DNA of 64,000 nt from Pseudomonas sp. WN033 (GTDB taxonomy: Bacteria; Pseudomonadota; Gammaproteobacteria; Pseudomonadales; Pseudomonadaceae). The first letter of the stretch is position 1, and the number at the start of each line of letters is the position of its first letter. The notes under the pieces were generated by a model. The model saw only the letters and a program-made list of their open reading frames with translations. It did no database searches and had not been told where the DNA came from. Positions 31,393 through 40,533 of the stretch are shown in pieces. Both the position numbers and the translations under genes were made by a program. Location: positions 147,674-211,673 of the forward strand of contig NSKG01000006.1 of NCBI GenBank assembly GCA_002287035.1, given 5' to 3'.

Positions 31393-31848
31393 TCAGTTGC
31401 TGCCGGTGTGACCAAACCCGCCGGCCCCGCGCTGGCTGTCATCGAAACTGTTGACGATCTCAAGTTTAGCCTGCAGTACCGGTACCAGCACCAGTTGAGC
31501 GATCCGCTCGCCCGGCTCGATGTTGAAGGTCTGGTGGCCGCGGTTCCAGCACGACACCATCAGTTGGCCCTGGTAGTCGGAATCGATCAGGCCGACCAGA
31601 TTGCCCAGCACGATGCCATGTTTGTGGCCCAACCCTGAGCGCGGCAGGATCATGGCGGCCAGACCCGGATCGGCAATATGGATGGCCAGCCCGGTGGGCA
31701 GCAGCTCGGTCTGTCCGGGTTCCAGGGTCAGGGGCGCGTCGAGCATGGCCCGCAGGTCCATACCGGCCGAACCTTCGGTGGCATAGTGCGGCAGGGGCCA
31801 TTGTTGACCTAAACGCGGGTCGAGAATCCGGGCTTGCAGGGCGTGCAT
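31393..31848 (-). CDS. dut: dUTP diphosphatase
   Basis: Hydrolyses dUTP to dUMP, keeping uracil out of DNA and supplying dTMP synthesis. The 151-residue trimeric type has the conserved motifs [55 protein letters not shown] and the C-terminal [10 protein letters not shown] loop. It follows coaBC by 9 bp and precedes algC. Confidence 0.97.
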   Translation of the reverse strand: MHALQARILDPRLGQQWPLPHYATEGSAGMDLRAMLDAPLTLEPGQTELLPTGLAIHIADPGLAAMILPRSGLGHKHGIVLGNLVGLIDSDYQGQLMVSCWNRGHQTFNIEPGERIAQLVLVPVLQAKLEIVNSFDDSQRGAGGFGHTGSN

Positions 31849-31857
31849 GGGTACTCC

Positions 31858-33075
31858 TCAGTCTGGGCTGCCGGGCAGGTGCTCGGCGATAAAGGTGATG
31901 ATTTGGCGGGCCAGCTTGGCTTTGCTGGCGTGGGGCAGAGCATGCTGCTGCAACTGCCGGTCGATCAGGGTGACCGCGTTGTCATCGCTGTTGAAGCCGA
32001 TGCCAGGCTGGCTGACGTCATTGGCGATGATCAGGTCGAGATTCTTGCGCTGTAGCTTGCCGGCGGCGTAGTTGAGTACATCGTCGGTCTCGGCGGCGAA
32101 ACCGACACACCAGCGCGGGCGCTGGTCGTGGCCAGCCAGCGTGGCGAGGATGTCAGGATTGCGCACCAGCGTCAGGGTCAGACCATCTTCGCAGCCAGGG
32201 TCTTTCTTGAGCTTGTTGTCGGCACATTCGGCGGGCCGGTAGTCGGCCACCGCTGCCGAAGCAATGAACAGATCGGCTGGCAGCGCCGCTTCGCAGGCGG
32301 CCAGCATGTCGCGGGCACTGACCACATCAACGCGTGTGACCCGAGCCGGGGTCGGCAGGTTGACCGGGCCAGCGACCAGGGTTACCCGGGCGTCCGCTTC
32401 GGCGGCGGCTTCGGCCAGGGCGAAGCCCATCTTGCCCGAGCTGTAGTTGGAGAGATAACGCACCGGGTCCAGCGCTTCACGGGTTGGCCCGGCGTTGATC
32501 AATACGTGTCGGCCGCTGAGCAGCCCGCGTTCGAAACAGTCGGCGGCCTGGGCGGCGATATCGGCTGGCTCCAGCATTCGCCCGGGGCCGATGTCGCCAC
32601 AAGCCTGCTCACCTGCACCAGGGCCGATGACCTTGATACCACGGGCCAGCAAGGTGTCGAGGTTGGCCTGGGTGGCCGGATCACGCCACATGGCCTGATT
32701 CATTGCCGGGGCAACGGCAACCTGGGCGTCGGTGGCCAGCACCAGGGTGGTCAGCAGGTCATCGCCCCGGCCCTGGGCCAGGCGCGCCATCAGATCGGCG
32801 GTAGCCGGCGCAATCAGCACCAGATCGGCCCAACGGGCCAGCTCAATATGGCCCATGGCGGCTTCGGCGGCTGGATCAAGCAGTTCGCCGTGTACCGGGT
32901 TGCCGGACAGCGCCTGCAGGGTCAGTGGCGTAATGAACTCGCGGGCGCCGCGGGTCATCACCACCCGCACCTCGGCCCCGGCATCACGCAACCGCCGTAC
33001 CAGCTCGGCACTTTTATAGGCGGCAATGCCGCCGCTGATGCCCAGAACCACCTGTTTGTTGACCAACCGCTGCAT
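31858..33075 (-). CDS. coaBC: Bifunctional phosphopantothenoylcysteine decarboxylase / phosphopantothenate-cysteine ligase
   Basis: Two successive steps of coenzyme A synthesis. The N-terminal flavoprotein half (CoaC) has [19 protein letters not shown] and the substrate motif APAMNQAMW; the C-terminal half (CoaB) has [25 protein letters not shown]. The 405-residue length is normal. First gene of the minus-strand coaBC-dut-algC-argB-thioesterase group and divergent from radC. Confidence 0.97.
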   Translation of the reverse strand: MQRLVNKQVVLGISGGIAAYKSAELVRRLRDAGAEVRVVMTRGAREFITPLTLQALSGNPVHGELLDPAAEAAMGHIELARWADLVLIAPATADLMARLAQGRGDDLLTTLVLATDAQVAVAPAMNQAMWRDPATQANLDTLLARGIKVIGPGAGEQACGDIGPGRMLEPADIAAQAADCFERGLLSGRHVLINAGPTREALDPVRYLSNYSSGKMGFALAEAAAEADARVTLVAGPVNLPTPARVTRVDVVSARDMLAACEAALPADLFIASAAVADYRPAECADNKLKKDPGCEDGLTLTLVRNPDILATLAGHDQRPRWCVGFAAETDDVLNYAAGKLQRKNLDLIIANDVSQPGIGFNSDDNAVTLIDRQLQQHALPHASKAKLARQIITFIAEHLPGSPD

Positions 33076-33144
33076 GCTCGACTCCCGGCCAGAAACTGAT
33101 GGCTAAGATATCACAGGGGCCCAGACTGTGCGCTGGTACCCGGT

Positions 33145-33172
33145 CACAGGCTGATAAAGCTGATAGCCTGTG
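33145..33172. promoter_or_regulatory. Inverted repeat in the coaBC/radC divergent region
   Basis: CACAGGCT at 33145-33152 and AGCCTGTG at 33165-33172 form a perfect 8-bp inverted repeat with a 12-bp centre. A second hairpin (GGCGCAC/GTGCGCC) follows at 33180-33198, just before radC. Either may be an operator or a leader structure. Confidence 0.3.
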
Positions 33173-33221
33173 GCCATTGAGGCGCACAGGGGGTGCGCCA
33201 ACCGGGCAGGGAGCCTGAATC

Positions 33222-33896
33222 ATGCCAATCACTGACTGGCCGCTGGCCGAGCGGCCACGGGAAAAGCTGCTCAATCAGGGCGCTGCGGCGCTGTCTGACG
33301 CCGAGCTGCTGGCGATCTTTCTGCGCACCGGGCTGCCTGGGCGTAGCGCGGTTGATCTGGCGCGCGATCTGCTCAGCGCCTTCGGTAGCCTGCGGGCCCT
33401 GCTGCAGGCCGATCTCAAGGGCTTTTGTGTGCATGCCGGGCTGGGGCCAGCCAAGTACGTGCAGTTGCAGGCTGTGATGGAAATGGCCCGCCGGCATTTA
33501 TACGAAGAACTGCAGCGTGGTGATGCCCTGACCTCGCCGGGCGCGGTGCGACGTTATCTGAAAAGCCGCCTGGCGGCCCTGCCTCACGAAGTGTTCGCCT
33601 GCCTGTTCCTGGACAACCAGCACCGGGTGATTGCCTTCGAGGAACTGTTCCGCGGCACCCTGGACAGCGCCAGTGTCTATCCCCGGGAGGTGCTCAAGCG
33701 GGCGCTGGCCCACAACGCCGCTGCGCTGATTCTGACCCATAACCATCCGTCGGGTGTGAGCGAGCCGAGCCAGGCCGATGTGCAACTGACCCGGCGCCTG
33801 CGCGAAGCGCTGGCACTGGTGGATATCCGGGTGCTCGACCATCTGGTGGTGGGCGATGGCGAGCCGCTGTCACTGGCCGAGCGCGGGTTGATGTAA
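33222..33896 (+). CDS. radC: RadC/JAB-domain protein
   Basis: A 224-residue RadC family protein: N-terminal helix-hairpin-helix region ([19 protein letters not shown]) and a C-terminal JAB/MPN domain with the metal motif [14 protein letters not shown] (first histidine at 173). Despite the name, a DNA-repair role is unproven. Start ATG 33222 follows GGGAGCCTGAATC. Between coaBC and rpmB, as in P. aeruginosa (from memory). Confidence 0.94.
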   Translation: MPITDWPLAERPREKLLNQGAAALSDAELLAIFLRTGLPGRSAVDLARDLLSAFGSLRALLQADLKGFCVHAGLGPAKYVQLQAVMEMARRHLYEELQRGDALTSPGAVRRYLKSRLAALPHEVFACLFLDNQHRVIAFEELFRGTLDSASVYPREVLKRALAHNAAALILTHNHPSGVSEPSQADVQLTRRLREALALVDIRVLDHLVVGDGEPLSLAERGLM

Positions 33897-33907
33897 GTGA
33901 AAAATCA

Positions 33908-33936
33908 TTGCTTGTAGGGGCCGGTTTTGGTATAAA
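33908..33936 (+). promoter_or_regulatory. Predicted sigma-70 promoter of rpmB-rpmG
   Basis: TTGCTT at 33908-33913, a 17-bp spacer and TATAAA at 33931-33936 make a good housekeeping promoter, about 140 bp before rpmB. The resulting leader would contain the stem-loop at 34035-34064. Confidence 0.5.
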
Positions 33937-34034
33937 GCTCCGCTCTTCTCGGGGCTGCGCCTGTAACTGTGCATTTTTATTACGGGTTTGGCGTGATCGG
34001 TTGCCCCGGCTGGACAACAGATTCTTTTAGGCTT

Positions 34035-34064
34035 CCAACCAGTTAGGGTTGGGTAAGTGGTTGG
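34035..34064 (+). other. Stem-loop in the rpmB leader
   Basis: CCAACCA at 34035-34041 pairs with TGGTTGG at 34058-34064, ending just before the GAGAGGG ribosome site of rpmB. Ribosomal protein leaders often fold to allow feedback control; that role is inference here. Confidence 0.3.
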
Positions 34065-34076
34065 AGAGGGTTAACC

Positions 34077-34313
34077 ATGTCTCGAGTATGTCAGGTAACC
34101 GGCAAAGGGCCGGCCGTCGGGAACAATGTTTCCCACGCGAACAACAAGACCAAGCGTCGTTTTCTGCCGAACCTGCAGTATCATCGCTTCTGGGTTGAGT
34201 CGGAAAAGCGTTTCGTGCGTCTGCGCACTTCTGCCAAGGGCATGCGCATTATCGACAAGCGTGGTATCGATGTCGTTCTGGCTGAAATCCGCGGTCGCGG
34301 CGAAAAAGTTTAA
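34077..34313 (+). CDS. rpmB: 50S ribosomal protein L28
   Basis: The 78-residue L28 begins [24 protein letters not shown] in the family pattern and contains [17 protein letters not shown]. It is followed by rpmG after 11 bp, the standard bacterial pair. Confidence 0.98.
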   Translation: MSRVCQVTGKGPAVGNNVSHANNKTKRRFLPNLQYHRFWVESEKRFVRLRTSAKGMRIIDKRGIDVVLAEIRGRGEKV

Positions 34314-34324
34314 GGAGCATCATC

Positions 34325-34480
34325 ATGCGTGAATTGATTCGTTTGGTGTCTTCTGCCGGTACTGGTCACTTCTACACTACCGACAAGAACAAGCGCACTA
34401 CTCCCGACAAGATCGAAATCAAGAAATTCGATCCGGTTGTGCGCAAGCACGTGATGTATAAGGAAGCCAAGATCAAATAA
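34325..34480 (+). CDS. rpmG: 50S ribosomal protein L33
   Basis: A 51-codon gene translated by hand: it begins [20 protein letters not shown], continues with [17 protein letters not shown] and ends [11 protein letters not shown]. This is the cysteine-free L33 type used independently of zinc. The ribosome site AAGGAGCATC precedes it. An intrinsic terminator follows 20 nt after the stop. Confidence 0.97.
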   Translation: MRELIRLVSSAGTGHFYTTDKNKRTTPDKIEIKKFDPVVRKHVMYKEAKIK

Positions 34481-34500
34481 GATCTTTGCGACCTGACAAA

Positions 34501-34524
34501 AAACCCGCCTCGGCGGGTTTTTTT
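34501..34524 (+). terminator. Intrinsic terminator after rpmG
   Basis: AAACCCGCC-TC-GGCGGGTTT is a 9-bp GC-rich stem followed by TTTTG, a clear Rho-independent terminator. The 150 bp beyond it, up to the peptidase stop at 34679, show no gene. Confidence 0.92.
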
Positions 34525-34678
34525 GTGGCTCTTTGACGGCGCATGTTCTGGGGAGCATCGCGCGCCTGCTCGATGCTGAAAGCTTCAGGCAAGCACGTTG
34601 TCGCAGGCCAGTTCTGTGTCGCGGCGCGCAACGCGTCCAGGCTAGGTCTGCGGGAAACCGGCTTGTCAGGGGGGCTGC

Positions 34679-35596
34679 TTACCGTTCCCCATCACCGCCC
34701 AAGGCAAAGTTCGGCATGCTGTTGACCGGCTGGGCGAACTCGAAGGGAATCGACACGGTATTCAGGCCGACATTCTTCTGCACCACGAAGTGCAGATGCG
34801 GGCCGGTACTGTTGCCGGTGTTGCCGGACTGGGCAATCTGGGTCCCGGCCCGTACCCACTGGCCTTCCTGTACCGCCACCGAATGGCGCTTGAGGTGCAG
34901 GTAGACGCTCATGGTGCCGTCGGCATGCAGCAGCCGGACGAAGTTGCCGGCCGGGTTGTTGCCACGCCCGCTTTGATTATTTTCGATCTTGATCACCATG
35001 CCGTCGCGGGCGGCCAGAATAGGCGTGCCCTCGGGCATGGCGATATCGATGGCGTAGCGGCCCTTGGGGCCGGTATGGCTGTAGCGCCCGCCGGGGCCTT
35101 GGGTCATGCGGAACGGGCCTCCGCGCCAGGGCAGCGGGTAATGGCTCAGGCTGTGTTCGGCCCGTGGATCGCCAATGGCGTGGCGCAGGCGGTACTGGTA
35201 ACGCGGTGTGCCGGTTCCAGTGGGGGCCAGGGTTACCAGGCGGATCTGCTGGCGCGGCGGCAGCACCCAGCGTACCGGTTGCTCGGGCGCGCCGCTGAGG
35301 TGCTGTACCGAGTGGACTTCCAGCTCGATCTCGACCGGCGCATACAGGTCATTGTGGACGATCAGGGTTTCGCCGCCGGTGTGCTTGTGACTACGCACGT
35401 AAACCTGCTTGTCGAAGGTTTCAACCATGCGGTCACGGAATACAAAGACCTGGGCGCCAGGAGTAGCCCGGTCGGTATAGGTGACTACACCGTTTTCATC
35501 GGTGTACTTGTAGATGGTCGACGCCAGCCCACACGGGCTGCCGGCCAACAGGGCCAGGCCCAGAACCCAGGTACGCATCCAATGCCAAACCTTCAT
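34679..35596 (-). CDS. Secreted M23 family metallopeptidase with N-terminal DUF4124
   Basis: A probable periplasmic peptidoglycan endopeptidase of 305 residues. After a signal peptide (MKVWHWMRTWVLGLALLAGS, ending GLAS) comes a DUF4124 segment (TIYKYTDENGVVTYTDR), then a beta-rich linker, then the LytM/M23 domain: SHTGPKGRYAIDIAMPEGTP holds the first metal histidine and aspartate, and GPHLHFVVQ the last histidines. ATG 35596 was chosen; a GTG two codons upstream is possible. Cell-wall role is inferred from the domain. Confidence 0.9.
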   Translation of the reverse strand: MKVWHWMRTWVLGLALLAGSPCGLASTIYKYTDENGVVTYTDRATPGAQVFVFRDRMVETFDKQVYVRSHKHTGGETLIVHNDLYAPVEIELEVHSVQHLSGAPEQPVRWVLPPRQQIRLVTLAPTGTGTPRYQYRLRHAIGDPRAEHSLSHYPLPWRGGPFRMTQGPGGRYSHTGPKGRYAIDIAMPEGTPILAARDGMVIKIENNQSGRGNNPAGNFVRLLHADGTMSVYLHLKRHSVAVQEGQWVRAGTQIAQSGNTGNSTGPHLHFVVQKNVGLNTVSIPFEFAQPVNSMPNFALGGDGER

Positions 35597-35660
35597 GCTC
35601 ACCGGAACTTGATTTTTTGGGGTGCGCCGCAGGTCCCGGTTAGCCGCGGCGCAGCCTTAT

Positions 35661-36848
35661 TTATTGTGCTGGTGCAGGCTGCAGCGAGTAGGTCCGCAGA
35701 GTGGCGGCGAATTCCTGCAATGCCTTGATGCCGCTGGCTTCGGCCTGCTGGCACCAGTCGCGCAGCGCCTGCAGCATGTCGTGCCCGTTGGCGCTGGTGC
35801 GCCCCCAGATCTGTTGCAGCGCCAGGCGCTTCTCGTAAATGACCTTGAGCGCATGGCTGTGATCAAGCATCCGCTCAATGCGCTCTTGCTGCTGGTTGCC
35901 CAGCAGGCTGGTTTCCCGGCTGAGCAGTTTCTTGGCGCGGCGGAACAGGTGGCGCACCGAGGCGTCGACCCGATCCAGCTCCTGCTGGACCAGTGGCTTG
36001 ATCACCAGCTTGCGATACTGCGCCATGATCTGGAAGCGGTTGTTGAGAATCGCCATGGCGGTGTCCATATCCAGGGTCTTCTTGCCCTCGACCCGATGGG
36101 CGATCGGCGCAGTGCGACGGACCTTGGCCAGTCGACACAGGCTGAACAGGCGAATCCACATCCAGCCCAGATCGAACTCCCATTTCTTGACCGACAGCTT
36201 GGCCGAGTTCGGGTAGGTGTGGTGGTTGTTGTGCAGCTCCTCACCGCCGATCAGAATGCCCCAGGGCAGAATATTGGTGGCGGCGTCCTTGCACTCGAAG
36301 TTGCGGTAGCCCACGGCATGGCCCAGGCCGTTGACCACGCCAGCGGCCAGTACCGGAATCCACAGCATCTGGATGGCCCACACGGTGATGCCCAGGACCC
36401 CAAACAGGGCCAGGTCGATCAGTGCCATCAGGGTTACCCCGGCAATCGGGAAACGGCTGTAGACGTTGCGCTCCACCCAGTCATCCGGGCAGTTCTTGCC
36501 GTAGATGCGCAGGGTGTCTTCGTTTTTGGCCTCAGCCATGTACAATTCGGCGCCTTTGCGCAGCACGGTCCACAGACCCTTGTGTACCGGGCTGTGCGGA
36601 TCGTCCGGGGTTTCGCATTTGGCGTGGTGTTTGCGGTGAATCGCGGTCCACTCGCGGGTGTTCATGCTAGTGGTCAGCCACAGCCAGAAGCGGAAGAAGT
36701 GTTGCAGGGCCGGATGCAGCTCCAGCGAGCGATGGGCCGAATAGCGATGCAGGTAAACTGTGACGCTGACGATGGTGATGTGCGTCAGCACCAGGGTAAT
36801 CAGTACCAGTTGCCAGACCGAAAGATCGAGAAGACCGTTGTACCACAT
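35661..36848 (-). CDS. desA: Membrane fatty acid delta-9 desaturase
   Basis: Introduces a double bond into fatty acyl chains of phospholipids under aerobic conditions. The 395 residues contain the three histidine boxes of the di-iron desaturases: HRYSAHR, HRKHHAK and HNNHHTYP, between membrane segments such as LVLITLVLTHITIVSVTVYL. The C-terminal 130 residues are a charged helical tail. The frame is open upstream, but MWYNGLLDLSVWQL at 36848 is the family start. Divergent from a PAS-GGDEF-EAL gene, the same pairing as PA0286/PA0285 in P. aeruginosa (from memory). Confidence 0.93.
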   Translation of the reverse strand: MWYNGLLDLSVWQLVLITLVLTHITIVSVTVYLHRYSAHRSLELHPALQHFFRFWLWLTTSMNTREWTAIHRKHHAKCETPDDPHSPVHKGLWTVLRKGAELYMAEAKNEDTLRIYGKNCPDDWVERNVYSRFPIAGVTLMALIDLALFGVLGITVWAIQMLWIPVLAAGVVNGLGHAVGYRNFECKDAATNILPWGILIGGEELHNNHHTYPNSAKLSVKKWEFDLGWMWIRLFSLCRLAKVRRTAPIAHRVEGKKTLDMDTAMAILNNRFQIMAQYRKLVIKPLVQQELDRVDASVRHLFRRAKKLLSRETSLLGNQQQERIERMLDHSHALKVIYEKRLALQQIWGRTSANGHDMLQALRDWCQQAEASGIKALQEFAATLRTYSLQPAPAQ

Positions 36849-36987
36849 AGAGCAGTTGAACCTCAGTAAGGTAGGGAGCCTAGTTGCCTCGATTATGGAC
36901 CAACAATATGGCAATTGACATGACCGTGGGTCGAGTCGTGGCCAACTGCTATAGTGGATCAACGACCGTACAGGAAGGTTCGGCCAC

Positions 36988-39279
36988 ATGACCTCAACGC
37001 GCAGCGCCTGGCATATTACCCTGATATATCTGGGCGTTTCCGTGCTGTGGATCCTGTTTAGCGATCAGGCCCTGGTGATCCTTGGCCTGGACGAACAGGC
37101 TCAACAGCGCCTGCAAACCTACAAGGGGCTGGTGTTCGTCGGTGTTACCGCGACGCTGATTTTCTTCGTCGTGCGTGGCCACTTGCGCCGCCTACAGCAG
37201 CAAGGCCGCGCTCTGCGGCGTAGCGAAGAGCGCTTCGACCTGGCGCTCAGTGGCTCCAATGACGGGGTCTGGGACTGGGACTTCGAGGCCGGGCAGGGGT
37301 TCTTTTCCAGTCGCTGCAAGGCCATCATCGGTTACCCCGTCGATGCCCAGCTCGACGTGCGCCAGACCTGGCTCAAGCGCCTGCACCCCAGTGACCGCAA
37401 GGCCGCCCTGACAGCCCTGCGTGAGCATCTGTTGGGGGACACACCCCGTTACAATCACACCCACCGTATTCGTCATGGCGAAGGCCATTTCATCTGGATC
37501 CAGGCCAGCGGCCGGGCAATCAGGGATGAGCGCGGTCTGCCACAGCGGATCGTCGGCATCGTGCGCGACGTTACCGAATTCAAGAACAATGAAGAGCGCC
37601 TGCGTCAGGCCGCAGTGGTGTTCGACAATACCAAAGAAGGGGTGGTCGTCACCGACGCCCACAACCGCATCCTCAACGTCAATCATGCCTTCTGCCGGAT
37701 CACCGGCTACAGCCGGGATCAGGTGCTGGGCCAAAACCCCGGGCTGCTCAAGTCGGGTTGGCACAATGACAGCTTCTATCAGGAAATGTGGACCCAGCTG
37801 CAAGCGACCGGCAGTTGGCAGGGCGAGATCTGGAACCGACGCAAGAACAGCGAGATCTACCCCCAGTGGCAGACCATCAACGCCGTCTATGACAGCGACG
37901 GCCGGCTGACTCATTACGTGGCGGTATTCGCCGACCTCAGTCAGCTCAAACGCTCGCAACAGGAAATCGACTTCCTCGCCCACCATGATCCACTGACCCG
38001 GCTGCCCAACCGCCTGCTGATCATGGAGCGTCTTAACAATGCGGTACTGCGGGCACGCCGGCACAGCCACCGGCTGGGTCTGATCTCGATTGACCTGGAC
38101 CGGTTCAAGAACGTCAACGACAGCCTGGGCCACAGCGCCGGTGATGAACTGCTGCGTATCGCCGCCGAGCGGATGACCGCACTGTGCCGTGAAGAGGATA
38201 CCCTGGCGCGTCTGGGCGGCGACGAGTTTGTCATGCTGGTGGATCAGCTTGAGCAGGTTGAGGAACTGGCGGCGATCGCCCAGCGCATACAGCAGGCCTA
38301 TACCCGGCCGTTCGACATAGCCGGCCAGCGCATCCACATCAGCGTCAGTCTTGGCCTCAGCGTATTCCCCGATGACTGCCAGGACGCTGGCGACCTGCTC
38401 AAGAATGCCGATACCGCCGTAGGCCAGGCCAAGAACAGCGGGCGCAACAGTTACGCTTTCTACACCCAGGCCCTGACCGAGCGGGCTCGCCGCCAGCTGG
38501 CGCTGGAATCGAACCTGCACCAGGCTCTGGCCCAGCAGCAGTTGCGGGTCTATTACCAGCCACTGATCGAACTGCACAGCGGGCGGCTAAGTGGCTTTGA
38601 GGCGCTGGTGCGCTGGCAGCATCCGGAGCTGGGCATGGTCGCCCCCGATGAGTTCTTGCCCGTCGCCCAGCGTGCCGGACTTATGGCTCTGATCGATGAA
38701 TATGTACTCAGCCAGGCCTGCCGGCAAATGCGTACCTGGCTGGATGCCGGCTATCAACTGGATACCATGGCGGTCAACATGTCCGGCTACTGGCTGGAGC
38801 GTGGCCAGGTACTGGGCAGTGTTGAACAAGCGCTGCAAGAAGCAGGGCTGGCGGCCGAGTGTCTGGAGCTTGAGGTGACTGAAAGCGAAATCATGCAGCA
38901 TGGCGAACGGTGCATTGAACTGCTCGATGCCTTGCGCCAGCGCGGCGTGCGGCTGTCGATCGACGACTTCGGCACCGGTTATTCCTCACTGCTGCGGCTC
39001 AAGCGCCTACCGGTCAACAAGCTCAAGATCGACCGCGGCTTTATCGTCGATTTGCCCGGCGACAGTAACGACAGCGCCATTGCCCGCGCCATCATCGCCC
39101 TGGCCCAAAGCCTGCAACTGCAGGTCACCGCCGAAGGCATCGAAACCGAAGCCCAGCAAACGCTACTGCGCGAACTGGGCTGCGACATCGGCCAAGGCTA
39201 CTTCTTCAGCCGGCCGCAGCCTGCGCAGCAATTGCAGGGGTTGTTGCAGGGGACAATATTAAGTAACAACATCACCTGA
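36988..39279 (+). CDS. PAS-PAS-GGDEF-EAL c-di-GMP enzyme (PA0285-like)
   Basis: A membrane-anchored dual-domain signalling protein of 763 residues. Two N-terminal membrane helices (about 7-29 and 47-65) precede two PAS domains (SEERFDLALSGSNDGVWDWD; LRQAAVVFDNTKEGVVVTDA), an intact GGDEF (LGGDEF at 410-414, with the RxxD inhibitory site in REEDTLARL) and an intact EAL domain (EALVR at 538-542, DDFGTGYSSL). Both enzyme signatures are complete; proteins like it act mainly as phosphodiesterases. Length and the neighbouring desaturase match PA0285 (from memory). Confidence 0.92.
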   Translation: MTSTRSAWHITLIYLGVSVLWILFSDQALVILGLDEQAQQRLQTYKGLVFVGVTATLIFFVVRGHLRRLQQQGRALRRSEERFDLALSGSNDGVWDWDFEAGQGFFSSRCKAIIGYPVDAQLDVRQTWLKRLHPSDRKAALTALREHLLGDTPRYNHTHRIRHGEGHFIWIQASGRAIRDERGLPQRIVGIVRDVTEFKNNEERLRQAAVVFDNTKEGVVVTDAHNRILNVNHAFCRITGYSRDQVLGQNPGLLKSGWHNDSFYQEMWTQLQATGSWQGEIWNRRKNSEIYPQWQTINAVYDSDGRLTHYVAVFADLSQLKRSQQEIDFLAHHDPLTRLPNRLLIMERLNNAVLRARRHSHRLGLISIDLDRFKNVNDSLGHSAGDELLRIAAERMTALCREEDTLARLGGDEFVMLVDQLEQVEELAAIAQRIQQAYTRPFDIAGQRIHISVSLGLSVFPDDCQDAGDLLKNADTAVGQAKNSGRNSYAFYTQALTERARRQLALESNLHQALAQQQLRVYYQPLIELHSGRLSGFEALVRWQHPELGMVAPDEFLPVAQRAGLMALIDEYVLSQACRQMRTWLDAGYQLDTMAVNMSGYWLERGQVLGSVEQALQEAGLAAECLELEVTESEIMQHGERCIELLDALRQRGVRLSIDDFGTGYSSLLRLKRLPVNKLKIDRGFIVDLPGDSNDSAIARAIIALAQSLQLQVTAEGIETEAQQTLLRELGCDIGQGYFFSRPQPAQQLQGLLQGTILSNNIT

Positions 39280-39302
39280 ACAGATTTGCCAAGGAGGGCG
39301 AG

Positions 39303-39432
39303 GTCTTCCCCACGCACGCGGGGGTGTTTTTATGGCGGCTATGTGTGCTATCAGCTGGAGCAAGTTTTCCTCGTGCGGAAGGGGTATTACCGTGGGTCTG
39401 CAGGTTGTTATCGACCTGGTTCAGTCTTCCCC
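39303..39432 (+). CRISPR. Possible decayed type I-E-like CRISPR remnant (about 2.5 repeats), no cas genes
   Basis: A palindromic unit at 39303-39331 starts GTCTTCCCC and continues ACGCACGCGGGGG-TGTTTTT. A degenerate copy starts GTTTTCCTC at 39364 and ends GGGGTATTACCG at 39392. A third start, GTCTTCCCC, lies at 39424. Starts are 61 and 60 nt apart, the repeat-plus-spacer period of type I-E arrays (29+32 or 28+33), and the two gaps are about 32 nt of unrelated sequence. The first unit resembles I-E repeats. Only the first copy is well kept, and no leader or cas gene is in the window. The first unit alone could equally be the terminator of the upstream gene. Confidence 0.35.
39307..39331 (+). 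terminator. Terminator-like hairpin after the PAS-GGDEF-EAL gene
   Basis: CCCC-ACGCACGC-GGGG followed by GTGTTTTT lies 27 nt after the stop of the gene at 36988-39279. The short stem and T-rich tail would suit a weak intrinsic terminator. It is the same sequence as the first CRISPR-like unit, so this is an alternative reading. Confidence 0.4.
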
Positions 39433-39842
39433 AAATAACCAAGCCCCTGCACAAGACAGCAAACCGTTTCAGTATCGTCGAGCCGAATTAACGGCCGTTA
39501 ATACTGTCTGCTCGTTGATTCGGCGTGTCCAAACCCGTCGAATTCGACGGGTTTAGATGCTGCACGGTTTAGGCTTTGCTATTTCGAGCGTCAGGTGGGC
39601 CAGCCGCCAGCAAGGGTAAGCGCCAAAAGGTTCCACCTAAGCCCACTGGTCAGCTCACACCCCGAAACCCGGGCCCTTGCTCGGCTTTTTTGATAGTGTG
39701 CGCACCGGCCTGTATGGCCGTCGTTTTCAATTCAAATTGTTTTAATAAACCTCTCCTATTCTCTATCCCGAGTATAAAAACTGGGAACTGATATCCCGGT
39801 TTGGGGTTCCTATGGGGGAATGTTCTGAAAAATGAGGTAGCT
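39433..39842. other. Gene-free stretch with two perfect palindromes
   Basis: No convincing gene. ATTAACGGCCGTTAAT at 39487-39502 is a perfect 16-bp palindrome, and the 24 bp at 39531-39554 (AAACCCGTCGAA and its complement) are another. The second has no T-run after it. A weak hairpin with a T-run (CCGGG-CCCTTG-CTCGG then C and six T) lies at 39669-39691. A 71-codon frame at 39576-39791 resembles no known family and was not called. Confidence 0.5.
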
Positions 39843-40361
39843 ATGCCTTTGAAATTGCTCACTCTTTTTTCCGGTTTGGTGTTGCTTTCGCTGACAGCAG
39901 GGGCGAATGAGCGGACCGTGTACGGACTCAGTGAAACTGCTCTGATCAAGGATCTGGAGTTGGAAGTGCCGGCCAAGCTGGATACCGGGGCAGTGACTTC
40001 GTCACTGAGTGCGCAGAATGTCAAGATGTTCAAGCGTGACGGCCAGGACTGGGTGCGTTTCGAGCTGGCGGTCGAAGGTGCGCAGGAAGGCAAGACGCTG
40101 GTCAAGCCGGTGGTGCGGGTCAGTCAGATCAAGCGCCGGGCCGATGATATTCCCGATGAAGACAGCAAGACCTATACCGTTCGACCGGTGATCGAAATGG
40201 CTGTGTGCATGGGCGACAGCCTGCAGCATATCGAGGTGAATCTGGCCGACCGTACCGGGTTTGAGTACCCGTTTCTGATGGGCGCTACCGCGTTGCGCGA
40301 GTTCAATGCGCTGGTGGCACCGGATTTGAGTTATCAGGCAGGTAGTCCCAACTGCGCCTGA
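39843..40361 (+). CDS. Retropepsin-like aspartic protease family protein (RloA/'ATP-dependent zinc protease' type)
   Basis: A 172-residue exported protein. After a signal peptide (MPLKLLTLFSGLVLLSLTAG, ANE) the motif AKLDTGAVTSSLSA carries the aspartic-protease DTGA signature, and FLMGATALREFNALVAPDLSY near the C-terminus is the second conserved block of this family. These proteins are often annotated as putative ATP-dependent zinc proteases, though no ATP or zinc motif is seen. Start 39843 follows GAGGTAGCT. Its stop codon overlaps the palindromic element at 40361. Confidence 0.85.
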   Translation: MPLKLLTLFSGLVLLSLTAGANERTVYGLSETALIKDLELEVPAKLDTGAVTSSLSAQNVKMFKRDGQDWVRFELAVEGAQEGKTLVKPVVRVSQIKRRADDIPDEDSKTYTVRPVIEMAVCMGDSLQHIEVNLADRTGFEYPFLMGATALREFNALVAPDLSYQAGSPNCA

Positions 40362-40533
40362 GAGCCTGTACACGATCTGCTGCGCGTCGGCTCTGCGGTG
40401 TTAAAAACAGGCTGGTGCGCCAGCCCGGTCGGAATGCTCATTTACAACTCGTAAACTCGCGTGCGAGCCCAGTCCGTTCCTCGCCTGTTTTTGCCTAGCA
40501 GAGCTCTAGCTCGCAAGATCGTGAACAGGCTCT
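40361..40533. repeat. MITE-like 173-bp imperfect palindromic element
   Basis: The ends are near-perfect inverted repeats: AGAGCCTGTACACGATCT at 40361-40378 against the complement of 40516-40533, with 17 of 18 matching. Inner arms also pair (GTTAAAAACAGGC with GCCTGTTTTTGCC), so almost the whole element could fold on itself. There is no coding capacity. It begins on the stop codon of the retropepsin-like gene. Elements with these ends recur in proteobacterial genomes (from memory). Confidence 0.7.

Noticed and set aside
39272..39454. 60-codon minus-strand frame with repeated NTPxxxGK patterns
   Set aside because: The repeats come from translating the CRISPR-like units; such false proteins are typical of repeat arrays.
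39576..39791. 71-codon plus-strand frame
   Set aside because: No ribosome site, no recognised family, and the C-terminal half has unusual composition; not enough to call a gene.
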